A stretch of 64,000 bases of DNA from Lysinibacillus sp. PLM2. GTDB taxonomy: Bacteria > Bacillota > Bacilli > Bacillales_A > Planococcaceae. Positions 18,839 to 28,009 of this stretch are shown piece by piece; within the stretch, counting starts at the first letter, position 1, and the number at the start of each line of letters is the position of its first letter. Under the pieces are notes generated by a model. That model was not told the origin of the DNA. It was given only the letters and a program-made list of their open reading frames with translations, and ran no database searches. The stretch is from contig AP025689.1 in NCBI GenBank assembly GCA_023168345.1, positions 3,240,001-3,304,000 of the forward strand, read 5' to 3'. The position numbers and the translations under genes were made by a program.

Positions 18839-19939
18839 TTAGTTTAGAAAGAACGTTACAAATAAAATGATGACGATTGGTAGAATAATAAAAAGATATC
18901 CTAAAGGATTCGCAAAATTAATCGTCCACCCTACGCCAAATCTTTTTTCAACAAAGATAGACGGATCGTTTTTGTTGAAGTACCATAAGCCACCCTTCCA
19001 ATATTGATCATCATCTATATCCGTAATATTCCCTTCTATCACTGCACTATCTTCTTTATCTAATCGACCAACCTTTAAGGCGAAAATGATCGTTCCTATT
19101 AAAATAATAGCTAATGCACCAAATGGAATAATCAATTTTAATAATGACCCTTCAAATAGGGTTGGGTGAATGGTTGTTAATTGGAAAAAACTCATCATGA
19201 TTGTAATAACTAAAAGCACTATAAATAGTAACCAACTAGAGTATTTACGCATACCTAATTGTCTCCTTTTAGATGCTATTGCATTTGTTGCACTTAATTT
19301 TATACCTGAATTTTTCGTTGCAATATGAATCCCAGTAAACATCATTTGCATAATTAATAAAAATAAAGATGATTGAATTGCAGAAAATGGTGTCTTTTCA
19401 GTAAATGCATCAGGCTCACCATTTGGTCCCCAATGAGTAGGGATTTCATTTGGTAATAAATCATAATTCATAAATGTATAAATTATGAGTCCAATCGTAG
19501 CAATCATAGGTAGTATATAAGCATACCATGGAAGCATTTCATCTTGATTACGAATAGTTAAATCTGTAACCGTTACTTGTTTTAAATTCTCTGTCCATTT
19601 TTCTGCTTGCTTTAATTGCTTCGTCTTACCATGAAAATAAAAATATAATGCAATACTAAAGATAATTATCGCAAATTGAATACTTGTTCCAACTATTACA
19701 ATTTGTTCATCTGATACATCGTTTATTAAAGCCCAAGCCGCATAGAGCACTAATGAAATAGCAGAAACAGTGAAAGTCCCAATTGCATACTGCTTTTTAA
19801 ATTGTGCAAGCTTTGGTTCCTCAATATTTTGCTCTGGTACCGAAACGCCAAACACAACTGTTCTTTTGACTAAGAAAGGTATGAGCGTCTGAACAATGAC
19901 CAAAGATAAAATGATTACAAAAAATACAACTAATGCCAT
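18839..19939 (-). CDS. DUF1648/DUF5808 membrane protein
   Basis: This 366-residue polytopic membrane protein has about eight hydrophobic helices. The central LPNEIPTHWGPNGEPD motif is the DUF1648 hallmark, a domain also found in SdpI-type immunity proteins. The C-terminal YWKGGLWYFNKNDPSIFVE region followed by GWTINFANP is the DUF5808 signature. Function is unknown; related proteins are often paired with a GntR regulator, as here (63 bp downstream of it). By analogy it may act in envelope stress or protection against a membrane-active agent, which is speculative. GAGAGG precedes the ATG. Confidence 0.82.
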   Translation of the reverse strand: MALVVFFVIILSLVIVQTLIPFLVKRTVVFGVSVPEQNIEEPKLAQFKKQYAIGTFTVSAISLVLYAAWALINDVSDEQIVIVGTSIQFAIIIFSIALYFYFHGKTKQLKQAEKWTENLKQVTVTDLTIRNQDEMLPWYAYILPMIATIGLIIYTFMNYDLLPNEIPTHWGPNGEPDAFTEKTPFSAIQSSLFLLIMQMMFTGIHIATKNSGIKLSATNAIASKRRQLGMRKYSSWLLFIVLLVITIMMSFFQLTTIHPTLFEGSLLKLIIPFGALAIILIGTIIFALKVGRLDKEDSAVIEGNITDIDDDQYWKGGLWYFNKNDPSIFVEKRFGVGWTINFANPLGYLFIILPIVIILFVTFFLN

Positions 19940-20002
19940 TGATTTTTCCTCTCCTCTATATAATCTTAACTAAGCCTGTTTACTTAGTTTTTCAACTTAA
20001 AA

Positions 20003-20377
20003 TTATTTACTTTTAAAATCCTCAATAATAGATTTCACCATCATTTGTATTTTCTCTTCGTCTATTCCAAATACTAATGCTTCGGCGATTTGTGGTTTAA
20101 TATCTTCCATAATTCTTTGATAAATAGCTTCATCAAATTTTTCATGTGTTGCTATTACTGCCCCTGATTTAGGGACAATTCGTATTACTCCTTTTTTCTC
20201 AAGCTCATGATAGCTCTTGTTCACTGTGTGCATATTAACACCTAAATCTGCCGCAAAGGATCTAACAGAAGGAAGGGAATCACCTGGTTTAATTTCCCCT
20301 CTAACGATCCCTTGAATAATTTGATTTGTTAATTGTGTATAAATAGGAACCTCCGATTCTGGTTCTATACGGATCAT
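20003..20377 (-). CDS. GntR-family (YtrA subfamily) transcriptional regulator
   Basis: This 124-residue regulator has an N-terminal winged helix (residues 8-75: PIYTQLTNQIIQGIVRGEI, LPSVRSFAADLGVNMHTVNKSY). A short C-terminal helical part follows, as in YtrA-type GntR proteins, which lack a large ligand domain. ATG 20377 is preceded by GAGGTGAAACATTG; the adjacent TTG 20380 is less likely. It is the first gene of a two-gene unit with the DUF1648 protein. A periodic array of CTGTTCTA boxes lies 95-170 bp upstream and is the probable binding site. Confidence 0.9.
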   Translation of the reverse strand: MIRIEPESEVPIYTQLTNQIIQGIVRGEIKPGDSLPSVRSFAADLGVNMHTVNKSYHELEKKGVIRIVPKSGAVIATHEKFDEAIYQRIMEDIKPQIAEALVFGIDEEKIQMMVKSIIEDFKSK

Positions 20378-20470
20378 CAATGTTTCACCTCAACTCTTTT
20401 CATTGAATCCTTAAGTCTTTTTCTGAATTAAAGTAGAAAGCAGATAGTTCATCTATTTGAACATACTGTA

Positions 20471-20548
20471 TTGTTCTAATTCGAATCCGTCTGTTCTATT
20501 ATATATATAACAAATCTGTTCTATACAAAGTATAACAAAACTGTTCTA
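20471..20548. promoter_or_regulatory. four-box CTGTTCTA operator array upstream of gntR
   Basis: TTGTTCTA occurs at 20471-20478, and exact CTGTTCTA copies at 20491-20498, 20516-20523 and 20541-20548. The last three are exactly 25 bp apart. Between them lies a second repeated element resembling TATAACAAA. A minus-strand -10 (TATAAT, 20503-20498) falls inside the array, so regulator binding would cover the promoter. Confidence 0.7.
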
Positions 20549-20655
20549 CTTATTCTAGAACAATTTTTGTTTTTTTTATCGTTTTTATTCAAAACTTAAA
20601 TAAAGGAATTAAACTTAAAAGATAATGAATCCATTAATCTAACATTCCAATAGAA

Positions 20656-20692
20656 AAAACGCACTTTGCCTCATTTAAGCAAAAGTGCGTTA
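20656..20692 (-). terminator. terminator overlapping the 3' end of the TDT-like gene
   Basis: Arms AACGCACTTTTGC and GCAAAGTGCGTT are read on the minus strand, then TTTTTTC. The 5' arm is made of the last codons of the gene at 20671-21684. Confidence 0.85.
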
Positions 20693-21684
20693 ATTTTTGA
20701 TTGGAAAAACAAAATAACTTCCATTAATAATAAAATTAGAACAACCCAAGCAAATAATTCGAGAAATTGAAGTTGAAATGTCCATGGCATTTTCCCTTCA
20801 TATAGCGTAACAAGATTGTAGGTAAAATAATAAAGCATCCCGAAAGTGAAGTTTCTTGACCATTGTGAAACATCATATGTAAATAAAGCTTTCTTTAATC
20901 CAAATAGTTTCACTCTTGCTACTGCCCTTACTACTTCAAAAGTTTCTATTAGGATAAATAAGGCAAGTACAAAAAACCAGAAGCAATTCAAAAACTCACT
21001 AGAAAACACTTGTGACTGCGTCATGGCTAAGCCAGTAATAGATAATGCACCGTGTATTATACAGTCTGTATTTTTCAATTCATGTATAGAACCCCATTTT
21101 TGTATGAATCGCATTAGTATTAAAATCATTGAAAATAAATAAAAGGCAAACCCAGCCACTATAAAAAAGATAACCATTTTGTTACTAACTTCCCCATGAA
21201 ATACATTTATCAATAAACATACCATCGATTGAGTACTCACCGTAGAAAGCAAAATAACGCCGTGAACATCTCTACCCAAATTATGTACCACAATTCTTTT
21301 AAATTGACTAATACAAAATAGAATATAAGCAAACCACGCAAATAAATTAAATATGCTTATACATTCTATTATTATTTGTAGTTGCTGATATTCATGTACC
21401 ATCAATACACAGATAACGGATGTTCCTGCAATCCACGTACCTATTGCAAAACTTTTAACCGGAATAGAAATAAGGAGCTTCCTATAACTATGATTTATAA
21501 ATGTCGTAACAAAAGAAATAATCATGAGAAACCAAAGCAAGAATAAAAACAGCGTAATCGTTTTACTATACTGACCAATAAGTGGAATTTGTTGCATTGC
21601 CCCTAATGAAAAGATTCCCAATGCCATAATGACCGATCCTGAAACGACATCTATTTTATTAAATTGTATTATAATTGATTTCAT
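20671..21684 (-). CDS. ten-helix membrane protein, possibly TDT/SLAC1-like transporter
   Basis: This 337-residue integral membrane protein has about ten helices and few charged residues. The layout recalls tellurite-resistance/dicarboxylate (TDT) channels. It has a first helix with VSGSVIMALGIFSLGA, internal HGVILLSTVSTQSMV and a late WSRNFTFGMLYYF segment that could match the FTFPLG region of that family. The match is weak, so the transport role is a guess. It has its own terminator and no partner gene; it diverges from the polyamine operon at 21987. Confidence 0.55.
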   Translation of the reverse strand: MKSIIIQFNKIDVVSGSVIMALGIFSLGAMQQIPLIGQYSKTITLFLFLLWFLMIISFVTTFINHSYRKLLISIPVKSFAIGTWIAGTSVICVLMVHEYQQLQIIIECISIFNLFAWFAYILFCISQFKRIVVHNLGRDVHGVILLSTVSTQSMVCLLINVFHGEVSNKMVIFFIVAGFAFYLFSMILILMRFIQKWGSIHELKNTDCIIHGALSITGLAMTQSQVFSSEFLNCFWFFVLALFILIETFEVVRAVARVKLFGLKKALFTYDVSQWSRNFTFGMLYYFTYNLVTLYEGKMPWTFQLQFLELFAWVVLILLLMEVILFFQSKINALLLK

Positions 21685-21885
21685 ACAGCTTCCGATCCTT
21701 CTATATAACAGTAATCTTTATTTTATCATTAGGTAAACACTGATCAATATATCAAAATGCTTTTTAAAATGTAGGAATGATAAATATTTTCATACTTTTT
21801 GTTTACTCTAATATAGAAAAGAAAATGTTTATATTGGTATCGGTTAAATTTTTCTATTTTCATCAAATATTTTGTAGAAAAGTAA

Positions 21886-21914
21886 TTGCTACGAAAAAAA
21901 TAATTCTGTATAAT
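21886..21914 (+). promoter_or_regulatory. SigA-type promoter of the polyamine operon
   Basis: TTGCTA (21886-21891), a 17-bp spacer and TATAAT (21909-21914) give a near-consensus promoter 72 bp before the start codon. The rest of the 300-bp divergent region is AT-rich with no other clear site. Confidence 0.8.
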
Positions 21915-21986
21915 CTGTTTTATTGTGCAGATTGTGGTTAATCTCACAGAAACTATTAACTTTTCTCTTAAGGAGGTAATAAGGAA

Positions 21987-23213
21987 TTGGGTAAAGCATT
22001 GATTATTGGAGCTGGCGGTGTAGCTAGTGTTGTGGTGCACAAATGTGTACAAAATTCAGAAGTGTTCGAGGAGATCATGATCGCTAGTCGAACGAAGTCA
22101 AAATGTGACGCTTTAAAAGAAAAATTAGACGGCGGTAAAACTATTATCCACACTGCTCAAGTGGATGCGGATAATGTGGACGAACTTATTGAATTAATCA
22201 ATGGATTTAAACCAGATGTGGTAATTAACGTAGCTTTACCATATCAAGACTTAACTATTATGGATGCATGTTTAGCAACAGGTGTGCATTACGTTGATAC
22301 AGCAAACTATGAGCCACCTGAAACAGCTAAATTCGAATATAAATGGCAATGGGCATATAAAGAAAAATTCGAAAAAGCAGGTCTAACTGCACTACTCGGT
22401 AGCGGATTCGACCCAGGCGTAACGGGTGTATTCAGCGCATATGCATTAAAACATTACTTCGATGAAATTCATTATATCGATATTTTAGATGCGAATGCTG
22501 GTGATCATGGATATCCTTTCGCTACAAACTTCAACCCAGAAATTAACATTCGAGAAATTACAGCAAATGGTCGTTACTGGAAAGAAGGTAAATGGGTAGA
22601 AACAGAACCATTAGAATTTAAAGAAGTTTATAACTTCCCAGAAATCGGACCTAAAGATATGTACCTTCTTTACCATGAAGAGTTAGAATCTTTAGCGAAA
22701 AACATTAAAGGGATTAAACAAATTCGTTTCTGGATGACATTCTCTCAAAAATATATTACACACTTAAATGTTCTTGAGAACGTAGGTATGACATCTATTG
22801 AACCAATTGAATTTGAAGGTAAAATGATTCAACCACTTCAATTTTTAAAAGCGGTATTACCAGACCCAGCTTCACTAGGACCACGTACTAAAGGTAAAAC
22901 AAACATTGGTTGTATTTTCCGTGGAGTTAAAGATGGTGAAGAGAAAACTTATTACGTCTACAATGTATGTGATCACGAAGAATGTTACCGTGAAGTTGGA
23001 TCGCAAGCAATTTCTTATACAACAGGTGTACCAGCTATGATTGGTGCAATGCTAGTAATGAACGGAACTTGGCAAAAACCTGGAGTTTACAATGTAGAAG
23101 AATTCGATCCAGATCCATTCATGGAAGCATTAAACAAATGGGGTCTTCCATGGCAGGAAAGCTTTAATCCTGAATTAATTGACCTTGAACTTGAAAAAGA
23201 AGAGGCTAAATAA
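21987..23213 (+). CDS. carboxynorspermidine/carboxyspermidine synthase (saccharopine-dehydrogenase family)
   Basis: This 408-residue NADPH-dependent enzyme condenses aspartate semialdehyde with a diamine (diaminopropane or putrescine) to a carboxylated triamine. Evidence: an N-terminal Rossmann GAGGVAS (residues 8-14), VINVALPYQDLTIMDACL, GSGFDPGVTGVF and VCDHEECYREVGSQAISYTTGVPAM. These are typical of the LYS1-like synthases. The neighbour is the matching decarboxylase, beginning at the very next base, which fixes the pathway. It starts at TTG 21987 with AAGGAGG upstream. Whether norspermidine or spermidine is the end product depends on the available diamine and is not visible here. Confidence 0.9.
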   Translation: MGKALIIGAGGVASVVVHKCVQNSEVFEEIMIASRTKSKCDALKEKLDGGKTIIHTAQVDADNVDELIELINGFKPDVVINVALPYQDLTIMDACLATGVHYVDTANYEPPETAKFEYKWQWAYKEKFEKAGLTALLGSGFDPGVTGVFSAYALKHYFDEIHYIDILDANAGDHGYPFATNFNPEINIREITANGRYWKEGKWVETEPLEFKEVYNFPEIGPKDMYLLYHEELESLAKNIKGIKQIRFWMTFSQKYITHLNVLENVGMTSIEPIEFEGKMIQPLQFLKAVLPDPASLGPRTKGKTNIGCIFRGVKDGEEKTYYVYNVCDHEECYREVGSQAISYTTGVPAMIGAMLVMNGTWQKPGVYNVEEFDPDPFMEALNKWGLPWQESFNPELIDLELEKEEAK

Positions 23214-24353
23214 ATGAAACAAATAGATTGGAACCAAGTACCGTCTCCTAGTTATATAGTAGACGAGCGCTTGCTTAAACGTAATTTAGAGATTTTAAAA
23301 TCAGTTCAGGATCGAACTGGTTGTGATATCTTACTTGCTTTAAAAGGATTTTCGATGTTTTCGACATTCCCAATGGTCCGTGAGTTTTTAAAAGGGATTA
23401 CATCTAGCTCTTTATTTGAAGCTCGTCTAGGTTACGAGGAGTTCGGTAAAGAAGTACATGCCTATGCACCTGCATATGCTGAGCATGAGATTGATGAGTA
23501 TTTAAAATACGTCGATCATATTGTGTTTAATTCCTTTGACCAATTAAACAAGTACAAAGAAAAAGTACAAAGCTTAGATAAGCACGTATCAATTGGATTA
23601 CGTGTAAATCCTGGTTACTCAGAAGTTGAAACTGAGCTTTATGATCCATGTGCATTAAATTCTCGCCTTGGTATTCCATTTGACCAATTCCGTCCAGATG
23701 AATTAGATGGCGTTGAAGGAATCCATTTCCATGCAATGTGTGAACAAAACTCAGATGTGTTAGAACGTATCATTCCACACTTTGAGGAAAAATACGGTCC
23801 TTATTTACATCAAATGAAATGGGTAAACTTTGGTGGTGGTCACCATATTACTCGTCCTGATTATGATGTAGATAAATTAGTAAATATTATTAACTACATT
23901 AAAGAGAAATATGATGTACATGTTATTTTAGAGCCAGGAGAAGCAATTGCTTTAAACACTGGATACTTAGTAACAACTGTTCTTGATGTTGTGAAAAACG
24001 GAATGGAAATTGCCATTTTAGATTCTTCTGCAACATGCCATATGCCAGATGTATTAGAAATGCCATACCGTCCACAAATCATCGGTGCAAGTACACCAAA
24101 TGACAAAGCCCATACTTATCGTTTAGGTGGGATGACTTGTTTAGCTGGAGACGTTATTGGAGATTATTCCTTTGATGCCCCTTTAAAAGCTGGGGATAAA
24201 ATTGTCTTTACAGATATGGCACACTACACAATGGTTAAAAACCATATGTTCAACGGTGTAAACCTACCAAGCATCTGCCTATATAACGAAGACGAAGGCG
24301 TTAAAGTAATCCGTCAGTTTGGCTATGAAGATTATAGAAATCGACTTTCTTAA
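23214..24353 (+). CDS. nspC: carboxynorspermidine/carboxyspermidine decarboxylase
   Basis: This 379-residue PLP enzyme of the alanine-racemase fold removes the carboxyl group from carboxy(nor)spermidine. The PLP lysine is Lys44 in LLALKGFS. Other conserved parts are FHAMCEQNSD, the glycine loop VNFGGGHH, EPGEA and the active-site Cys309 in GMTCLAGD. The start codon abuts the stop of the synthase gene, so the two are translationally coupled, with a purine-rich AGAGG inside the synthase end. A strong terminator ends the two-gene unit. Confidence 0.93.
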   Translation: MKQIDWNQVPSPSYIVDERLLKRNLEILKSVQDRTGCDILLALKGFSMFSTFPMVREFLKGITSSSLFEARLGYEEFGKEVHAYAPAYAEHEIDEYLKYVDHIVFNSFDQLNKYKEKVQSLDKHVSIGLRVNPGYSEVETELYDPCALNSRLGIPFDQFRPDELDGVEGIHFHAMCEQNSDVLERIIPHFEEKYGPYLHQMKWVNFGGGHHITRPDYDVDKLVNIINYIKEKYDVHVILEPGEAIALNTGYLVTTVLDVVKNGMEIAILDSSATCHMPDVLEMPYRPQIIGASTPNDKAHTYRLGGMTCLAGDVIGDYSFDAPLKAGDKIVFTDMAHYTMVKNHMFNGVNLPSICLYNEDEGVKVIRQFGYEDYRNRLS

Positions 24354-24362
24354 TATCATTTA

Positions 24363-24406
24363 AAAAACTTTGCGTGAGGAGTATTCTTCCCGCAAAGTTT
24401 TTTTAT
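24363..24406 (+). terminator. terminator of the polyamine operon
   Basis: Perfect 10-bp arms AAACTTTGCG (24365-24374) and CGCAAAGTTT (24391-24400) are followed by TTTTA. Confidence 0.92.
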
Positions 24407-24445
24407 GTCTTATTAGTAATCGTATGGTAAAGTTTTTAGAAGAAT

Positions 24446-24478
24446 AAAAAGGTAGGGACTTCCTTCCTTCCCTACCCA
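24446..24478 (-). terminator. terminator of yfkF
   Basis: Arms TCCCTACC/GGTAGGGA (24469-24476 and 24451-24458) are followed on the minus strand by TTTTTATTCTT. They lie directly past the yfkF stop. Confidence 0.85.
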
Positions 24479-25648
24479 CTAATTTACAGGATTAAATCTT
24501 TTTCCAAATAATAATACAATTATATAAACAACTAACAGTATTACTGCAATAAATAGCAAGAAGCTAATATTTCCAACGACTTGTAAGAACATACCTCCGA
24601 CAAAAGGCCCCATTAAGCTCCCAAGACTAAAGAAAATTCCACAAAGTAAATTTCCGGTTGGTAATAATTGCTTTGGCGTTAAATCCGCCATATATGTAAT
24701 TCCTAACGAAAAAGTAGAGCCTAAGAACATGCCACTAATTAAGAAAATTAACGCAACTAGTACTTCTGAAAACTCTAATAAGCTCCCAATACCGAAACTA
24801 ATGGATCCGATAAATAGAGCATATAATAGCACTTTTCTTCTACCAATCGAATCTCCCAATATTCCTAAAGGGATCTGTGTCACAATCCCACCTATTGAAA
24901 AGGCAGATAAAATAATAGACACCATCGATACATCGTAATCCATTCGCAAAGCATATACAGGGAATAATGCATTAATGGATGTTTCTAACACCCCGTATAC
25001 GAGAGGTGGCAAAAAGGCAATCCAAGCATATTTAAATGATAATTTATATCTAGTAATACTATTTGCCTCTCTTGCATCTCCCTGAAGGGTGTCTGGATGT
25101 TCATTACGTATGAAAAATATTAATGACCAAGCAATTAAACAAAAAATAGAAGAAATTATAAATGGAAATGCTTCGGATACATTCACCAAAGGGACCATTA
25201 ATGGACCAACAGCAAAACCAACACCAAAGGATAATCCATATATGGACATGCTCTTTCCTAAGCTTCCATGAGGTGTAGAACTAGTTAACCATGTTTGTGT
25301 AGAAAAATGAAGACAATGGTCACCAATACCAATTAACAATCTTAAAATAAACCAAAACAACACATGCTTCCATAATGGAAACAGTAATAAAGAGATAAAA
25401 ACTAACGCACCACCGAATACAATGATTGGTTTATAACCAAATTTTCTTAAAGGCTGTTCAATAAAAGGTGATATTAATAATGTTCCTATATATAAGCCTG
25501 TTGCATTAAGACCATTTAACGTCGAAGATACTCCATCCGTCTCAAATATAATCGATATAAGCGGTAATAACATTCCTTGAGAAAAACCTGAAATTGATAC
25601 AATTGCTATCAATATCCAAAATCTCACTTTTTCGTATCTCTCTGTCAT
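24479..25648 (-). CDS. yfkF: MFS transporter, YfkF-like
   Basis: This 389-residue, 12-helix major-facilitator protein has the helix 2-3 loop region GYKPIIVFGG. GDSIGRRKVLLYALFIGS after helix 8 is the second-half signature. Length and neighbourhood (yfkH and yfkK nearby) fit B. subtilis YfkF, whose substrate is unknown; relatives include YcaD. GGAGGACTC precedes the ATG. It stands alone between two terminators. The MFS call is firm; the yfkF name is by similarity and context. Confidence 0.8.
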   Translation of the reverse strand: MTERYEKVRFWILIAIVSISGFSQGMLLPLISIIFETDGVSSTLNGLNATGLYIGTLLISPFIEQPLRKFGYKPIIVFGGALVFISLLLFPLWKHVLFWFILRLLIGIGDHCLHFSTQTWLTSSTPHGSLGKSMSIYGLSFGVGFAVGPLMVPLVNVSEAFPFIISSIFCLIAWSLIFFIRNEHPDTLQGDAREANSITRYKLSFKYAWIAFLPPLVYGVLETSINALFPVYALRMDYDVSMVSIILSAFSIGGIVTQIPLGILGDSIGRRKVLLYALFIGSISFGIGSLLEFSEVLVALIFLISGMFLGSTFSLGITYMADLTPKQLLPTGNLLCGIFFSLGSLMGPFVGGMFLQVVGNISFLLFIAVILLVVYIIVLLFGKRFNPVN

Positions 25649-25817
25649 ACTGTGAGTCCTCCGACAACACTTTATTTTTACGTAATTATGTTAACATAAT
25701 ACGATTCATTTTCCCTCAAAAAATTTTACAAATATATTCTTTTTTCCAAATGAATAGTCTTTCATACTCTTGGAACATGCTATAATTGTCATTGTAAAAA
25801 TTACAAGAGGTGAAATC

Positions 25818-26012
25818 ATGTCAAACCCCATTACAGATAAAGACCAACAGTTAAATTATTTAAAAGAAAGACTTCAAATTTTTATGGAAGTTTTAGATGG
25901 AATCGATCCTGAAACTACAAGTGTTGAAGACATTGACCGACTTATTCAAATCATCGATGACGTGGAAGAGAAGATGGACCAATTCAATCATCGTGATAAA
26001 TTAGTTGATTAA
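25818..26012 (+). CDS. small SE1561-family protein
   Basis: This 64-residue acidic, helical protein (MSNPITDKDQQLNYLKERLQ..., then DIDRLIQIIDDVEEKM) fits the uncharacterised SE1561 family of Bacillales and Staphylococcus. The chosen ATG at 25818 follows AGAGGTG; the frame is open 16 codons upstream through the promoter region. A TATAAT at 25780-25785 is a likely -10. No function is known. It is monocistronic with a strong terminator. Confidence 0.8.
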   Translation: MSNPITDKDQQLNYLKERLQIFMEVLDGIDPETTSVEDIDRLIQIIDDVEEKMDQFNHRDKLVD

Positions 26013-26048
26013 TGAATTACCTTTATTAATATATTTTAAAGAATAATT

Positions 26049-26095
26049 AGAGGCCTGTTTAAATAATTTTTTGAACAGGCCTCTATATTTATTTA
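26049..26095 (+). terminator. terminator of the SE1561-family gene
   Basis: Arms AGAGGCCTGTTT (26049-26060) and GAACAGGCCTCT (26073-26084) are followed by a T-rich tail (ATATTTATTT). Confidence 0.88.
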
Positions 26096-26194
26096 ACCTT
26101 CCAACTTAATCTACTACTCTTTTTTTCGTTGGTTCAAAAAGGTATAATGTTCTTGGAAATTAATTTTTTAGAATTTTTGGGGGGTATATATTCA

Positions 26195-27745
26195 ATGTCA
26201 CAAGTGGCAACATCTTATTTACAAGCTCTTGAGAAGAGTATTTACGAATTAGTAAGTGAAACATCTACAAACTTACCTACTGATGTACGTCGTGCTATTA
26301 AAAAGGCTAAAGAAGCTGAAAATGCTGGCACTCGTGCTGCAATGAGTTTAGACACGATTACAAATAATATTGTAATGGCTGAAGACAACGTATCTCCAAT
26401 TTGCCAAGATACAGGCCTTCCTACATTTAAAGTAAAAACTCCTGTTGGCGTTAATCAATTAGAAATTAAAACTGCAATTAAAAATGCAATTGTACAAGCT
26501 ACTAAAGACGCTAAATTACGTCCTAACTCAGTTGACTCATTAACTGGTAAAAACAGCGGGGATAACCTTGGTGAAGGTGTGCCTGTTGTTAAATTTGAGC
26601 AATGGGAAAAAGACTATATTGAAATGAAACTAATCCTTAAAGGTGGCGGTTGTGAAAACAAAAACATTCAGTACAGCTTACCTTGTGAATTAGAAGGTCT
26701 TGGTCGTGCTGGCCGTGATCTTGATGGAATTCGAAAATGTATTCTACACTCAGTATGGCAATCACAAGGACAAGGATGTTCTGCAGGCTTCATCGGAGTT
26801 GGTATCGGTGGAGACCGTTCTTCAGGTTACGACCTTGCGAAGGAACAATTATTCCGTCATCTAGATGATGTAAATCCAAATCCTGACTTAGCAAAATTAG
26901 AAGAATATATTGTAGAAAAAGCAAATACTTTCGGAATAGGTACAATGGGCTTCGGTGGAGAAGCAACTTTACTTGGATGTAAAATTGGTGTTATGCACCG
27001 TATCCCAGCCTCATTCTATGTATCTGTAGCGTACAACTGCTGGGCATACCGTCGTATGGCAGTAAATATCGACCCTGCGACTGGTGAAATTACGAAATGG
27101 CATTATCAAGATGGGGAAAGAATCACTTTTAAAGATGAGCCAAAAACTGAAGTAAAATCAGATAATAAAGTAGTAGAGTTACGTGCACCGATCACTGAAG
27201 AGCAAATCCGTGAACTTAAAGTTGGTGACGTAGTTAAAATTAGTGGTCGTATGTACACAGGTCGTGACGCAATCCACCACCATTTAATGAGTCACGATGC
27301 TCCAGTTGATTTAAATGGACATATTATTTACCACTGTGGTCCTGTTATGGCAAAAGACGAAAATGATAACTGGACGGTAAAAGCAGCTGGACCAACAACG
27401 TCTATCCGTGAGGAGCCATATCAAGGGGATATTATGAAAAAATTCGGTATCCGTGCTGTAGTCGGAAAAGGCGGCATGGGACCTAAAACTCTCGCTGCTC
27501 TAAAAGAGCATGGTGGAGTTTACTTAAATGCAATCGGTGGAGCTGCACAATACTATGCTGATTGTATTAAATCAGTTGATGGTGTTGATTTACAGGAATT
27601 CGGAATTCCCGAAGCTATGTGGCATTTAACAGTTGAAGACTTTACAGCAGTAGTTACAATGGATTCTCATGGTAACTCTTTACATGCTGATGTTGAAAAA
27701 TCCTCTTTAGAAAAATTAGCACAATACGCTGAACGAGTATTTTAA
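26195..27745 (+). CDS. class I (iron-sulphur) fumarate hydratase
   Basis: This 516-residue class I fumarase interconverts fumarate and malate in the TCA cycle. Both domains are in one chain. The N-terminal catalytic part has PICQDTGLPTF, LKGGGCENKN, the glycine-rich GVGIGGDRSSGYDLAKE, and a cysteine in SVAYNCWAYRR. Cys70, Cys195 and Cys282 are candidate ligands of the 4Fe-4S cluster. The C-terminal beta domain (from about 345) has KVGDVVKISGRMYTGRDAIHHHL and VVGKGGMG. GGGGGG lies ten bases before ATG 26195; the upstream 22 codons of open frame are not used. Most Bacillus species rely on class II FumC, so this may be an addition or a replacement. Confidence 0.93.
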   Translation: MSQVATSYLQALEKSIYELVSETSTNLPTDVRRAIKKAKEAENAGTRAAMSLDTITNNIVMAEDNVSPICQDTGLPTFKVKTPVGVNQLEIKTAIKNAIVQATKDAKLRPNSVDSLTGKNSGDNLGEGVPVVKFEQWEKDYIEMKLILKGGGCENKNIQYSLPCELEGLGRAGRDLDGIRKCILHSVWQSQGQGCSAGFIGVGIGGDRSSGYDLAKEQLFRHLDDVNPNPDLAKLEEYIVEKANTFGIGTMGFGGEATLLGCKIGVMHRIPASFYVSVAYNCWAYRRMAVNIDPATGEITKWHYQDGERITFKDEPKTEVKSDNKVVELRAPITEEQIRELKVGDVVKISGRMYTGRDAIHHHLMSHDAPVDLNGHIIYHCGPVMAKDENDNWTVKAAGPTTSIREEPYQGDIMKKFGIRAVVGKGGMGPKTLAALKEHGGVYLNAIGGAAQYYADCIKSVDGVDLQEFGIPEAMWHLTVEDFTAVVTMDSHGNSLHADVEKSSLEKLAQYAERVF

Positions 27746-27754
27746 TTTAAAAAG

Positions 27755-27800
27755 TATTTGACTCAAATGATTGTTAAGCAATCGTTTGAGTCTTTTTATT
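27755..27800 (+). terminator. terminator of the fumarase gene
   Basis: Arms GACTCAAA (27760-27767) and TTTGAGTC (27785-27792), with inner pairing TGATTG/CAATCG, are followed by TTTTTATTT. Confidence 0.9.
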
Positions 27801-27937
27801 TATATGATAGTGTCTTTCATAATTACTTGCTACTCATCATAAAACCATTTTTCATTCCTTTCCCTTCACTCTGCTCAGTAACTTACTGTTCACATTTCCT
27901 CATTTAATCGCATTTCTAAAAATGTAGTTCAATCACG

Positions 27938-27966
27938 TTTACAAATAAGGTAAGCTATATTATAAT
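27938..27966 (+). promoter_or_regulatory. SigA promoter of pfeT
   Basis: TTTACA (27938-27943), an exact 17-bp spacer and TATAAT (27961-27966). Transcription should begin near 27973, leaving a leader of about 100 nt. Confidence 0.85.
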
Positions 27967-27974
27967 CATTATAA
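27960..27974. promoter_or_regulatory. perfect PerR box overlapping the pfeT -10
   Basis: TTATAATCATTATAA matches the 7-1-7 PerR consensus TTATAATNATTATAA at every position and covers the -10 element. Peroxide or iron-dependent loss of PerR binding would turn the gene on. Confidence 0.9.
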
Positions 27975-28009
27975 ATTAGTAATTAATTTAATTTATAACT
28001 TATAACAAA

